Source: Treponema sp.
Lineage (GTDB): Bacteria > Spirochaetota > Spirochaetia > Treponematales > Treponemataceae
Reading direction: 5' to 3'
Assembly (NCBI GenBank): GCA_017940005.1
Contig: JAGAZO010000008.1
Coordinates: 124,001-188,000, forward strand
Length of the DNA: 64,000 nt
Positions 42,086 through 49,441 of the stretch are shown here, in pieces. The first letter of the stretch is position 1; every line of letters starts with the position of its first letter. The position numbers and the translations under genes were made by a program. A model generated the notes under the pieces. It was not told the origin of the DNA. It saw only the letters and a list, made by a program, of their open reading frames with translations, and did not search any database.

Positions 42086-43072
42086 CTACATGATGCGTGC
42101 GAATGATTTTACAATTGACGGGATGAGCGTTTCAAGCTGGCCGTTGCAGCTTGCGCCAGATGCATTTTTGTGACCGCCGCCGCCGAACTGCGCAGCTATT
42201 GCGCTCACATCAACTGCGTCTTTTGAGCGGAAGCCGAGCGTGCATGTGTGCTCAGTCTCCTGCCGCGCAAAGACAACAGCCTCAACGCCATGCACAGAAA
42301 GGAGGAGCGAGTAGAGCGCATCTGAGTCGCGTCCGTCTTGTCCCCATTTTTGCGTGTCATCGAGCGTTTCACACGTAACGATGAGGCGTCCGTCGAGGTA
42401 CCGCTCTGCGTTGTTCAAGGCGGCGCCGAGCAGTTTGCGCGAGCTGTACGACTTTCCGCCAGTGATGTCATCGTACGTTGCGCGCGGGTTTGCGCCCGAT
42501 GAGATGAGGCGTGCTGTCGCTTTGAAAACTTCGGCGGAATCTGTTGAAAGAAAGCGGAAAAATCCTGTGTCTGTGCAAAATCCTGTAAAAAGGATTTCTG
42601 CTGCTCGCTGCGGCACTGAACCGTGCACGCCTTCGTAAAGCAGCTGCACAATGCTGCATGTTGAAGGAGCCGTTGCATCAATAAAGCAGAGCGCGTTTTC
42701 AGGAGCGTTTGCTGTTTTATGGTGGTCGATGACGCACGTATCGAGATTTTTTACGTCGCCTTCGATGTCGCCGAGACGCGAGTATTCGGAGCAGTCCGCA
42801 ATGATGAGCGCGGAACGCCGCCGTTCGTCTTCAGTTAAAAATTGCATTGTATGTGAAAACGCGCTTTCATATTTTTTGATTTCAGTGCGTTTGAACGGTC
42901 CCGCGTTGAGTAGCTGGAACGGCTTGCCGAGCGAATCTATGAGCAGCGAGAGCGCGAGGCATGAGCAAATGCAGTCGCCGTCAGGCTCTTTGTGCCCAGT
43001 GAGGTAAAAAAAATCATGCGCGTCGATGAATTGACGAAAGTCGCGTATCTGTTCGTCGGTGAGCAGCTTCAT
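42086..43072 (-). CDS. nrnA: DHH-family phosphoesterase (NrnA-like)
   Basis: A 328-residue DHH/DHHA1 protein predicted to degrade nano-RNA and pAp or to hydrolyse linear or cyclic dinucleotides. Motifs: GHKEPDGDCICS near residue 26, IIADCSEYSRLG, VIDHHKTANAP near 113, and the DHHA1 glycine motif FGGGGHKNASGA near 297. No transmembrane or CBS part, so it is the compact NrnA type and not GdpP. The stop of the upstream secreted protein gene is 21 bp away. Substrate could also be cyclic di-AMP products. Confidence 0.85.
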   Translation of the reverse strand: MKLLTDEQIRDFRQFIDAHDFFYLTGHKEPDGDCICSCLALSLLIDSLGKPFQLLNAGPFKRTEIKKYESAFSHTMQFLTEDERRRSALIIADCSEYSRLGDIEGDVKNLDTCVIDHHKTANAPENALCFIDATAPSTCSIVQLLYEGVHGSVPQRAAEILFTGFCTDTGFFRFLSTDSAEVFKATARLISSGANPRATYDDITGGKSYSSRKLLGAALNNAERYLDGRLIVTCETLDDTQKWGQDGRDSDALYSLLLSVHGVEAVVFARQETEHTCTLGFRSKDAVDVSAIAAQFGGGGHKNASGASCNGQLETLIPSIVKSFARIM

Positions 43073-43093
43073 ATGCGTTTGCCGAATTTTGTG

Positions 43094-43525
43094 CTACAGC
43101 TCAAGCTCTTCAAGTGTGTCTTTATCGACGTCAGTAATTTTGTTTGCGTCTCCAATTCCCCAAAACTGCGTATTTGTGCTTGGCGGTACGTTTAAAATAA
43201 CGCGAAAAAATTCTCCGTCTTTTTTTACAACAGTCATAAACGGTTGCAATGTGCCTTTCACTGAGCGGAATTTGAGCTTGCGCGGAGTTTCTGGGTCACC
43301 TCTTGCCCAGTTTTTTGGAATGACAGTAGAGCCTGTGCCGACTTTGTGTTTTCCGTAGATGACAAAGTATGCGTCTTTTGTCTGGAGAATTTTGTAAAGC
43401 GGTACATTGTAGTACGTGAGCGATGACCATTTGCGTTCATCGCGTTCGCGTTGCGGCTGTTCTGCTGCTGTCAAAGCGCTACAAAATGCAATTACTGTAA
43501 AAATGATGCATATAATTTTCTTCAT
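43094..43525 (-). CDS. Small exported protein of unknown function
   Basis: A 143-residue protein with a clear signal peptide (MKKIICIIFTVIAFCSALTAA, cleavage near residue 21). The mature part is beta-rich and basic, with ILQTKDAYFVIYGKHKVGTG and FFRVILNVPPSTNTQFWGIG; it ends in an acidic DKDTLEELEL. GGAG lies eight bases before the ATG. Probably a periplasmic protein; the pattern is familiar from treponemal hypotheticals but I cannot name it. Confidence 0.7.
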   Translation of the reverse strand: MKKIICIIFTVIAFCSALTAAEQPQRERDERKWSSLTYYNVPLYKILQTKDAYFVIYGKHKVGTGSTVIPKNWARGDPETPRKLKFRSVKGTLQPFMTVVKKDGEFFRVILNVPPSTNTQFWGIGDANKITDVDKDTLEELEL

Positions 43526-43573
43526 AAAAGACTCCTATGTCTCGCAACGACAAATATCGTTATTCTAATATCG

Positions 43574-44518
43574 TCACAAAACGCTCAATAAAATAGCCTT
43601 TATCGTATGTTTTCTGTTTTCAGCTTCATCAAAGACGACGCTCTGCGCGCTTTCAAACACTGATTCTGTCACTTCTTGTCCTTTTACCGCAGGCAAGCAG
43701 TGCATGAATATTGTTGACGATTTGCCTGTTGCGCTCATAAGCGATTCGTTCACTTGATATGATGCGAGCAGTTTTGTGCGTTCTGTTTTGAGTGATTCTT
43801 CGCCCATAGAAACCCATACGTCAGTATACAGGCAGTCTGCATTTTTTACAACTGATTTTTCATCGCTTATCGTAATTTTTGCACCAGATGCAGCTGCGAA
43901 TGGTTTGCAAAGCGTTTGAATCGCGTTGTCAGGAAAAAGCTCTCGCGGCGCATAGACAGAAAAATTTATGCCCAATTTTGCGCATATAAGCATAAGGCTT
44001 CGAGCAACATTGTTGCGCCCGTCGCCGCAAAAGCATATGTGCAGCCCTTGAAGCGCACCGAATTGCTCTTTGAGCGTCATAATATCTGCAAGCGCTTGCG
44101 TCGGATGATATTCGTCAGTGAGGCCGTTTATGACGGGAATACCTGAAAATGAGGCGAGCTCTTCAACGTGTTGCTGCTTAAAGCCGCGAAACTCTATTGC
44201 GTTGAACATTCTGCCGAGCACGCGCGCTGTGTCTTGCACTGACTCTTTTCCACCAAGCTGAATGTCTTGCAGAGACAAAAACACGGGATGACCACCTTCT
44301 TCGCCGAATGCTGTTTCAAATGCACAGCGCGTGCGCGTGGAGCGTTTTTCAAAGATGAGCGCGATTGTTTTTCCGAGAAACCGCTGCTGTATGTCTCCGT
44401 TGTGTGCTTGCGCTTTTACGCACAGCGACAGCTCAAGCAGCGTTTCAATTTCTTGCGGCGACCAGTCTTTCCAGGTGAGGAGGGAGCGCCCTTTGAATGG
44501 AGCAGAAACTATTTCCAT
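43574..44518 (-). CDS. argF: Ornithine carbamoyltransferase
   Basis: Carbamoyl phosphate plus ornithine to citrulline, or the reverse in arginine fermentation; 314 residues. Carbamoyl-phosphate motif KRSTRTRCAFE near residue 57, HPTQALADIMTL near 140 and MHCLPAVKGQEV near 270 are all present. No argininosuccinate genes, arginine deiminase or carbamate kinase are in the window, so the direction of flux cannot be told. Promoter placement predicts a leaderless mRNA: TAGTAT ends six bases before the ATG. Confidence 0.95.
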   Translation of the reverse strand: MEIVSAPFKGRSLLTWKDWSPQEIETLLELSLCVKAQAHNGDIQQRFLGKTIALIFEKRSTRTRCAFETAFGEEGGHPVFLSLQDIQLGGKESVQDTARVLGRMFNAIEFRGFKQQHVEELASFSGIPVINGLTDEYHPTQALADIMTLKEQFGALQGLHICFCGDGRNNVARSLMLICAKLGINFSVYAPRELFPDNAIQTLCKPFAAASGAKITISDEKSVVKNADCLYTDVWVSMGEESLKTERTKLLASYQVNESLMSATGKSSTIFMHCLPAVKGQEVTESVFESAQSVVFDEAENRKHTIKAILLSVL

Positions 44519-44524
44519 GCTGTA

Positions 44525-44553
44525 ATACTAATTTTTTTTTCGTGTGTTGTAAA
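44525..44553 (-). promoter_or_regulatory. argF promoter
   Basis: TTTACA (44548-44553), 17-bp spacer with a run of nine A, TAGTAT (44525-44530), six bases, ATG. Confidence 0.55.
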
Positions 44554-44716
44554 GTAGCAGCTGGTTTATAAAATGTTAAAAAACGGTACGGAAATGATAT
44601 GCTATTTTTTACTGCGGATTTGCTTGCACCTTGTCGGTTTATATCAAGCAATATGTGAGAATTGTACTGCACCCATGAGCACGTTGTGGTACAACTTGCA
44701 GAAGGCGCTGTCAATC

Positions 44717-44789
44717 TAGCGGCAAGTGGGATTGAACCACTGACACTACGGATATGAGCCGTATGCTCTACCAACTGAGCTATGCCGCC
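44717..44789 (-). tRNA. tRNA-Met type (anticodon CAT)
   Basis: The reverse complement folds as a cloverleaf: acceptor GGCGGCA/TGCCGCT (a G-U at the first pair), D-arm AGCTCAGTTGGTAGAGC, anticodon stem TACGG/CCGTA around CTCATAT, T-loop TTCAATC. Anticodon CAT. The initiator features (unpaired first base, three G-C pairs) are absent, so it is elongator Met, or Ile if lysidine-modified. CCA is not encoded. Confidence 0.92.
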
Positions 44790-44807
44790 ATAGAGAATGT
44801 AACACTA

Positions 44808-44837
44808 TTTATATCACATTTCTGGTGGGCGTGTCAA
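44808..44837 (-). promoter_or_regulatory. Promoter of tRNA-Met
   Basis: TTGACA (44832-44837), 18-bp spacer, TATAAA (44808-44813), 18 bp upstream of the mature 5' end. Confidence 0.65.
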
Positions 44838-44972
44838 GAGCGTTAATATGCTGCGCTATTGTGCGAAAAGGTACCTTCTGAAAAGGTGCAAGATTTGCAA
44901 TGTTTTTGCAAGAATCTTGCAAATCTTGCATGATTAGCATATGGTAACCACACGGAAAAATAGCGGGGGCGT

Positions 44973-45128
44973 TGCGGGGGTACTTGTAAACGTTCCTTAA
45001 AACTGCACGAGCGAGCAAGTTTCAACTTGCGAGCGCGTGCAGTTGGTGCGCGTGCTCGAACAAGTTCTACCCCCGCAGGGTGGGGTGCCGCGCAACAGCG
45101 TGCGCGGCAGGGGAGGGGCTCCTCCCCT
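44973..45128. repeat. Composite palindromic element containing the 64-bp repeat, copy B
   Basis: TGCGGGGGTA (44973-44982) pairs with TACCCCCGCA (45068-45077). Inside lies 44991-45054, identical to 31621-31684. Two more perfect hairpins follow directly: TGCCGCGCA (45086-45094) with TGCGCGGCA (45101-45109), and AGGGGAGG (45109-45116) with CCTCCCCT (45121-45128). No coding potential. The element fills the nrdG-tRNA gap. Confidence 0.85.
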
Positions 45129-45173
45129 AAAAAATTCTTGCTTTTTCGCGCGGTATACCTGATGATTTTGCTG

Positions 45174-46028
45174 TCAACGCAGTGCGGCATTTTCGACAAG
45201 CGTTTTCGCGTATGCTACGAGTTCTGCTGCCTGCGCGTCAGTGTACGGGCGCATGTCGTTGTATGAAGCGTCAAGGCAGTTTTCATTTCGGAACTGCGCA
45301 AATTGCCACGATGCGTCTTTTGGCAAAAGGTCAGACATGGCGTCGATGTCGTCTTTTTTAACAAAATGCGGCACGAGGACTGTCCGCCATTCGCGTGCGT
45401 TGCTCGGAAACGAGGCTATGAGCTGCGCGGAGCGGGCAAGCAGGGCAGAATAGTCGTGCATGGTGATGTTGCGCGCGGTGGGTATAGTGCGCTGCATGGT
45501 TGCCGCATCATGCAATGCGCTTGTGCTAGATTGCGCTTCGCCTATGGTGCATGTTTTGCAGCATGGAGCAAACAGTTCGCCGTATCGCGTGGGACTTGTC
45601 TTTATGTCCATGGCGATAAAGTCGGGGCGCGTCTTGTCATTTTTAATAATGGATTCAAGCTCGTCGGGAAGCGTGCCGTTTGTGTCGAGCTTTATTTTGT
45701 AGCCGAGCGTTTTTGCGCGCTCAATGATTGTGGGCGTATGCTTGTTTACGAGTGGCTCGCCGCCGCTTATCACTAAACCGGTAAGAACACCGCACCGTTT
45801 TTCGAGGTGCGAAAATAATTCGTTTATGCTTGAAAGCGCGCCGTCATCGCCGCCTATGACAAGACCTGTGTTGTAGCAGTACGGGCAGCGCATGTTGCAG
45901 CCGCGCAAAAAAAATGAACACGCCACGCGTCCGGGAAAATCGACAAGCGTCGTTTTTATAAGCGCGCCGGCGTGTTCATCGAGCTCTGATGCGTGCAGCG
46001 TGTTATGCCTCTGCCGCAACAGGCGCAA
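45174..46028 (-). CDS. nrdG: Anaerobic ribonucleotide reductase activating enzyme (radical SAM)
   Basis: Radical SAM enzyme of 284 residues that installs the glycyl radical on NrdD. The iron-sulfur motif CNMRCPYC is near residue 44, preceded by IKTTLVDFPGRVACSFFLRG, and GLVISGGEPLVN is the SAM-binding GGE motif. It is longer than typical NrdG (about 150-240), with an extra Ser/Thr/Ala-rich segment near 160-190. The start is uncertain: TTG at 46028 overlaps the upstream gene by 26 bp, and no ATG lies before the conserved LVDFPG. Last gene of the nrd cluster. Confidence 0.85.
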   Translation of the reverse strand: MRLLRQRHNTLHASELDEHAGALIKTTLVDFPGRVACSFFLRGCNMRCPYCYNTGLVIGGDDGALSSINELFSHLEKRCGVLTGLVISGGEPLVNKHTPTIIERAKTLGYKIKLDTNGTLPDELESIIKNDKTRPDFIAMDIKTSPTRYGELFAPCCKTCTIGEAQSSTSALHDAATMQRTIPTARNITMHDYSALLARSAQLIASFPSNAREWRTVLVPHFVKKDDIDAMSDLLPKDASWQFAQFRNENCLDASYNDMRPYTDAQAAELVAYAKTLVENAALR

Positions 46029-46557
46029 AGATTGCAGTGAGTTCTTCTACGTTGTGCCCGCGCGCAACTTCTGCTCCTACAGCGTCGTATACGATGACAG
46101 TCGGAGAGGCGAACACGCCTTTTTTTGCAGCTTCAGCAAGGCCGCTTTCTGTGTCCACGTCAATGGTTGTTCCCGTCATGGGAACTTCCGCCATGTACGC
46201 TTTTACTGGCGGGCAGTTCGGGCATGTTTTGCGTGTGAACAGCTCATAGCTTCCTGAGTTTGAAAAAATATTCTCTGCGAGCGCGCTGGCAGCTGTTTTT
46301 GTTATGCGCGCAGGAGACGAGCACGCGCACGCTTTGTCAGCGTCAGTTATTTCGTACGCGCTGTTGTCTGCAAGCGCAAACATTTTGCGGTGGTTGTATT
46401 CTTCGCGCTTTCCCTTGTTCCAGTTGCGCACTGCGCGATAGTAGCCCACGATACGCGCGTACACTTCTGTTTCAGAGCCGCGCACATGTGCAAGCGCTTC
46501 TTTTGTTGCCGCAATATCAGCTTCGATTTCGGCAAGCGTTCTTGTTTTTGTTTCCAT
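46003..46557 (-). CDS. Separate glycyl-radical domain of class III ribonucleotide reductase fused to a glutaredoxin-like domain
   Basis: A 184-residue protein with two parts. Residues 25-60 (GSETEVYARIVGYYRAVRNW and KGKREEYNHRKMF) match the C-terminal tail of NrdD, with Gly38 in RIVGYY as the expected radical site. Residues 100-180 form a thioredoxin/glutaredoxin-like domain with the redox pair CPNC at 112-115 and a cis-proline in ASPTVIV (Pro152). It starts 206 bp after the large NrdD ORF, with its own TTGACA/TATATT promoter and GGGAGGA ribosome site. It would supply the radical, and perhaps electrons, to the large subunit in trans. Confidence 0.8.
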   Translation of the reverse strand: METKTRTLAEIEADIAATKEALAHVRGSETEVYARIVGYYRAVRNWNKGKREEYNHRKMFALADNSAYEITDADKACACSSPARITKTAASALAENIFSNSGSYELFTRKTCPNCPPVKAYMAEVPMTGTTIDVDTESGLAEAAKKGVFASPTVIVYDAVGAEVARGHNVEELTAIFAPVAAEA

Positions 46558-46621
46558 ATCTTATATTCCTCCCAAAAGATATATTGCATTCATTATTGTA
46601 TTTATTATGATAACGAATGTT

Positions 46622-46637
46622 ACACTAAATATAGTGT
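46622..46637 (-). promoter_or_regulatory. NrdR box, promoter-proximal
   Basis: ACACTAAATATAGTGT is a perfect 6-bp-arm palindrome matching the NrdR consensus and covers the -10 element. Confidence 0.8.
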
Positions 46638-46656
46638 AGTTTGACACATTTGTCAA
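46628..46656 (-). promoter_or_regulatory. Strong promoter of the glycyl-radical/glutaredoxin gene and nrdG
   Basis: TTGACA (46651-46656), 17-bp spacer, TATATT (46628-46633). TTGACA is also one arm of a TTGACA/TGTCAA inverted repeat. Confidence 0.8.
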
Positions 46657-46664
46657 GTACTTGT

Positions 46665-46680
46665 ACGCTATATTTGCTGT
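46665..46680 (-). promoter_or_regulatory. NrdR box, distal
   Basis: ACGCTATATTTGCTGT matches about 12 of 16 positions of the NrdR box. Its centre is 43 bp from that of the proximal box, about four helical turns. Confidence 0.6.
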
Positions 46681-46763
46681 TTTTTAGTATCGGCAGGGCA
46701 ATGGGCTTGCTTGAGCATTGCAAACAAACTCGTTGCCTATGCAGATAAGCACAGTGCACTTTT

Positions 46764-48881
46764 TTACGCCTCTTTTTGCTCCAGCACGAGCGCGCGCTCC
46801 TTTTCAAGCTGCTCCAGCTTCAAGCGCAGTTCCGCTTCCCGTTCCGCCTTGCATTTGGGGCACTCAAAATGCTGCCCGTTCAAATAGCCGTGCGAGCGGC
46901 AGATTGAGTACGTGGGTGAGATGGTCACATACGGCACGCGGTAGTTTGTCATGACAGCGTAGACAAGGTCGCGGCAAGCTTTCCAGTCTTTAATCTGCTC
47001 GCCCATGAACGTGTGGAACACAGTGCCGCCCGTGTAGCGTGTCTGCAAGCTTTCCTGTATGTCGAGCGCTTCAAAGATGTCCGACGTGTAGTCAACGGGA
47101 AGCTGCGTGGAGTTTGTGTAGTACGGGCTTTCTTCAGTGCCACTCGTGATGATGCCGGGGAAGTTTTCCACGTCGTGGCTTGCGAGGCGGTACGACGTGC
47201 TCTCTGCGGGTGTCGCTTCCAAATTGAAAAGCTCTCCTGTTGTTTCTTGATAATCTTGCAGACGGTTGCGCATGTGGTCGAGCACTGTTTCCGCAAACTG
47301 CTTGCCTTTTGCATCGACAATTGTCACGCCGAGGAAGTTGAGGCAGCACTCGTTCATGCCGCACAGCCCGATTGTGTTGAAGTGGTTGTTGAACGTTTTG
47401 AGATAGCGTTTTGTGTACGGATACAGACCTGAGTCGAGCAGCTTTTGGAGCACTTTGCGCTTTGTGCACAAGCTCTCTTTTGCAATGTCCATGAGATAGT
47501 CGAGCCGTTTGTAGAATTCTTCCTCCGTTTTTGCAAGAAATGCGATTTGCGGCAAATTGATGGTGACGACGCCGAGGCTGCCTGTGAATTCATCGGAGCC
47601 AAAAAGTCCGCCACCGCGTTTTCGCAGTTCGCGCTTGTCGAGGCGCAGGCGGCAGCACATGGAGCGCACGTCGCCAGGATCCAAATCTGAGTTGACAAAG
47701 TTTTGGAAATACGGCGTGCCGTACTGCGCCGCCATTTTAAAGAGCAGCTCTGCGTTTTCGCTGTCCCAGTTGAAGTTTTTTGTGATGTTGTACGTGGGAA
47801 TGGGATAGCCGAAACCGCGCCCGTTTGCATCGCCTTCTATCATGAGCAGGATGAACTGCTTGTTGATTACGTCCATCTCTTCCTGGCAGTCGCCGTAGGT
47901 AAAATCCTGCTCCTTGCCGCCTACGATTGCCTTGCGGTTTTTCAAATCTTCGGGGCACATCCAGTCGAGCGTGATGTTTGTAAATGGCGCTTGGCTTCCC
48001 CAGCGGCTTGGCGTGTTTACGCCGAACAAAAAGCTTTGAATGCACTGGCGCACTTCTTTTTCAGAAAGTTTGTCGATTTTGACAAACGGCGCAAGATATG
48101 TGTCGAACGAGCTGAACGCCTGCGCGCCTGCCCACTCGTTTTGCATGATGCCGAGAAAGTTCACCATTTGATTGACGAGCGTGGAAAGGTGCGTCGCCGG
48201 CGTTGACGTGATTTTGTCGGGCACGCCGCCAAGCCCCTCTTGGATGAGCTGGCGCAGCGACCAGCCAGCACAGTAGCCTGAAAACATTGACAAATCGTGA
48301 ATGTGGAACGCGCACATGCGGTGCGCTTCCGCAACTTCTTTTGAATAGATATTGTTGAGCCAGTAGTTCGCCGTGATTGCGCCGGAGTTGTGCAAGATAA
48401 GGCCGCCGAGCGAAAAATTGACGTTCGCGTTTTCCTTTACGCGCCAGTCGCTCTGACCGAGATAGCCGTCCATCGTCTTGTTGATGTCTACCATGAGGCT
48501 TCTCGCATCGCGGACTGCTTCATGGCGCGCGCGGTAGAGAATGTACGCCTTTGCGACTTCCACTTCTTTCGCTTCGATTAAGACGCTTTCAACAGTGTCT
48601 TGAATCTCTTCGATTGCAGGAATTGAATGCGCTCGTTTTCCCGCAAGCTGCAGCCGCAATTTTTCTTCGACTGCATCTGTGAGCGCCGCTGCCCTGTCGG
48701 GGTCCCTGCGTTTTTCAACCGCTTCTATCGCGCTGCCGATTGCTGCCTCGATTTTGCCGCGGTCGTATGGCGCAATGTCGCCTGATCGTTTTACAACTGA
48801 TTTGATAAACCCCGCCGTTTCGCGGTCGCCGCTTTTTCCGAGAAAGCTGCGCCATTCAGGAAATATTGACTGATCATCCAT
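46764..48881 (-). CDS. nrdD: Anaerobic (class III) ribonucleoside-triphosphate reductase, large part without glycyl-radical tail
   Basis: Reduces ribonucleotides to deoxyribonucleotides without oxygen; 705 residues. An ATP-cone (about 24-115) is followed by the ten-stranded barrel: NVNFSLGGLILHNSGAITAN, SRWGSQAPFTNITLDW, RSMCCRLRLDKRELRKRGGG, GLCGMNECCLNFLG and TISPTYSICRSHGYLNG. The ending is abnormal: after ECPKCKAER comes a Glu/Leu/Lys-rich helix and a stop, so the RVxGY radical loop is missing. That loop is in the next ORF. The start overlaps nrdR by eight bases. Confidence 0.92.
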   Translation of the reverse strand: MDDQSIFPEWRSFLGKSGDRETAGFIKSVVKRSGDIAPYDRGKIEAAIGSAIEAVEKRRDPDRAAALTDAVEEKLRLQLAGKRAHSIPAIEEIQDTVESVLIEAKEVEVAKAYILYRARHEAVRDARSLMVDINKTMDGYLGQSDWRVKENANVNFSLGGLILHNSGAITANYWLNNIYSKEVAEAHRMCAFHIHDLSMFSGYCAGWSLRQLIQEGLGGVPDKITSTPATHLSTLVNQMVNFLGIMQNEWAGAQAFSSFDTYLAPFVKIDKLSEKEVRQCIQSFLFGVNTPSRWGSQAPFTNITLDWMCPEDLKNRKAIVGGKEQDFTYGDCQEEMDVINKQFILLMIEGDANGRGFGYPIPTYNITKNFNWDSENAELLFKMAAQYGTPYFQNFVNSDLDPGDVRSMCCRLRLDKRELRKRGGGLFGSDEFTGSLGVVTINLPQIAFLAKTEEEFYKRLDYLMDIAKESLCTKRKVLQKLLDSGLYPYTKRYLKTFNNHFNTIGLCGMNECCLNFLGVTIVDAKGKQFAETVLDHMRNRLQDYQETTGELFNLEATPAESTSYRLASHDVENFPGIITSGTEESPYYTNSTQLPVDYTSDIFEALDIQESLQTRYTGGTVFHTFMGEQIKDWKACRDLVYAVMTNYRVPYVTISPTYSICRSHGYLNGQHFECPKCKAEREAELRLKLEQLEKERALVLEQKEA

Positions 48882-49341
48882 GCCGTTTCCCCTCCACGTT
48901 TTTTACCTCAGTGATGAATTCATCGAGGTTTTCAAAATGTTTATATACCGAAGCAAAGCGGACATACGCCACTTTGTCGATTTCATACAGACGCTGCAAA
49001 ACAAGTTCTCCCAGTTCTGCAGTTGAGATTTCTCGGCTCACTTTTCCGAGCATTACCGCCTTGTCTTCTATCTCGTTGCAGATTTGTTCAATCATTGCGG
49101 TGGAGACAGGCCGTTTTTCAAGCGCGCGCGAAATGCCTTTTTCAAGCTTTTTGCTGTCGAACGGCTCCCGTCTGCCGTCACGCTTTACAACCATGAGCGG
49201 CTTTTCCTCAATGCGCTCGTAGCTTGTGAACCGATAGCCGCACGCCAAACATTCGCGGCGGCGGCGGATTGACCCGCCGTTTGCCATTGTGCGCGATTCT
49301 ATCACTTTGTCATCGAAACTTCCACAGTACGGACAGCGCAT
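48874..49341 (-). CDS. nrdR: Transcriptional repressor NrdR
   Basis: Repressor of ribonucleotide reductase genes, sensing ATP/dATP with its ATP-cone; 155 residues. The zinc ribbon MRCPYCGSFDDKVIESR and CLACGYRFTSYERIE is followed by the ATP-cone (VVKRDGRREPFDSKKLEKGI). I start at 49341, as NrdR proteins begin MRCPYC; the GTG seven codons upstream is in frame but falls in an NrdR box. It leads the cluster, so it likely controls itself and the reductase. Confidence 0.97.
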   Translation of the reverse strand: MRCPYCGSFDDKVIESRTMANGGSIRRRRECLACGYRFTSYERIEEKPLMVVKRDGRREPFDSKKLEKGISRALEKRPVSTAMIEQICNEIEDKAVMLGKVSREISTAELGELVLQRLYEIDKVAYVRFASVYKHFENLDEFITEVKNVEGKRHG

Positions 49342-49358
49342 TATCAGAACTACCTTTG

Positions 49359-49374
49359 CCACTAAATGTAGCGG
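49359..49374 (-). promoter_or_regulatory. NrdR box upstream of nrdR, proximal
   Basis: CCACTAAATGTAGCGG: inverted arms CCACTA and TAGCGG (one wobble). Located downstream of the -10 element. Confidence 0.65.
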
Positions 49375-49393
49375 TTTTTCACCTAATAACGTG

Positions 49394-49422
49394 AGTATAC
49401 ACCACTATATTTATTATGGCAA
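49394..49422 (-). promoter_or_regulatory. nrdR promoter with distal NrdR box
   Basis: TTGCCA (49417-49422), 17-bp spacer, TATACT (49394-49399). The spacer contains CCACTATATTTATTAT (49402-49417), a second NrdR box whose centre is again 43 bp from the proximal box. Confidence 0.65.
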
Positions 49423-49441
49423 GAGCAAAAGTGATAAATTC

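Noticed and set aside
41856-42173. Plus-strand 105-residue ORF between the sigma-like gene and nrnA
   Set aside because: It overlaps the ends of two well-supported minus-strand genes and has no ribosome site.
46558-46763. Frameshift or sequencing error splitting nrdD
   Set aside because: The gap contains a consensus promoter, two NrdR boxes and a ribosome site and has no residual NrdD coding sequence, so a designed split is more likely.
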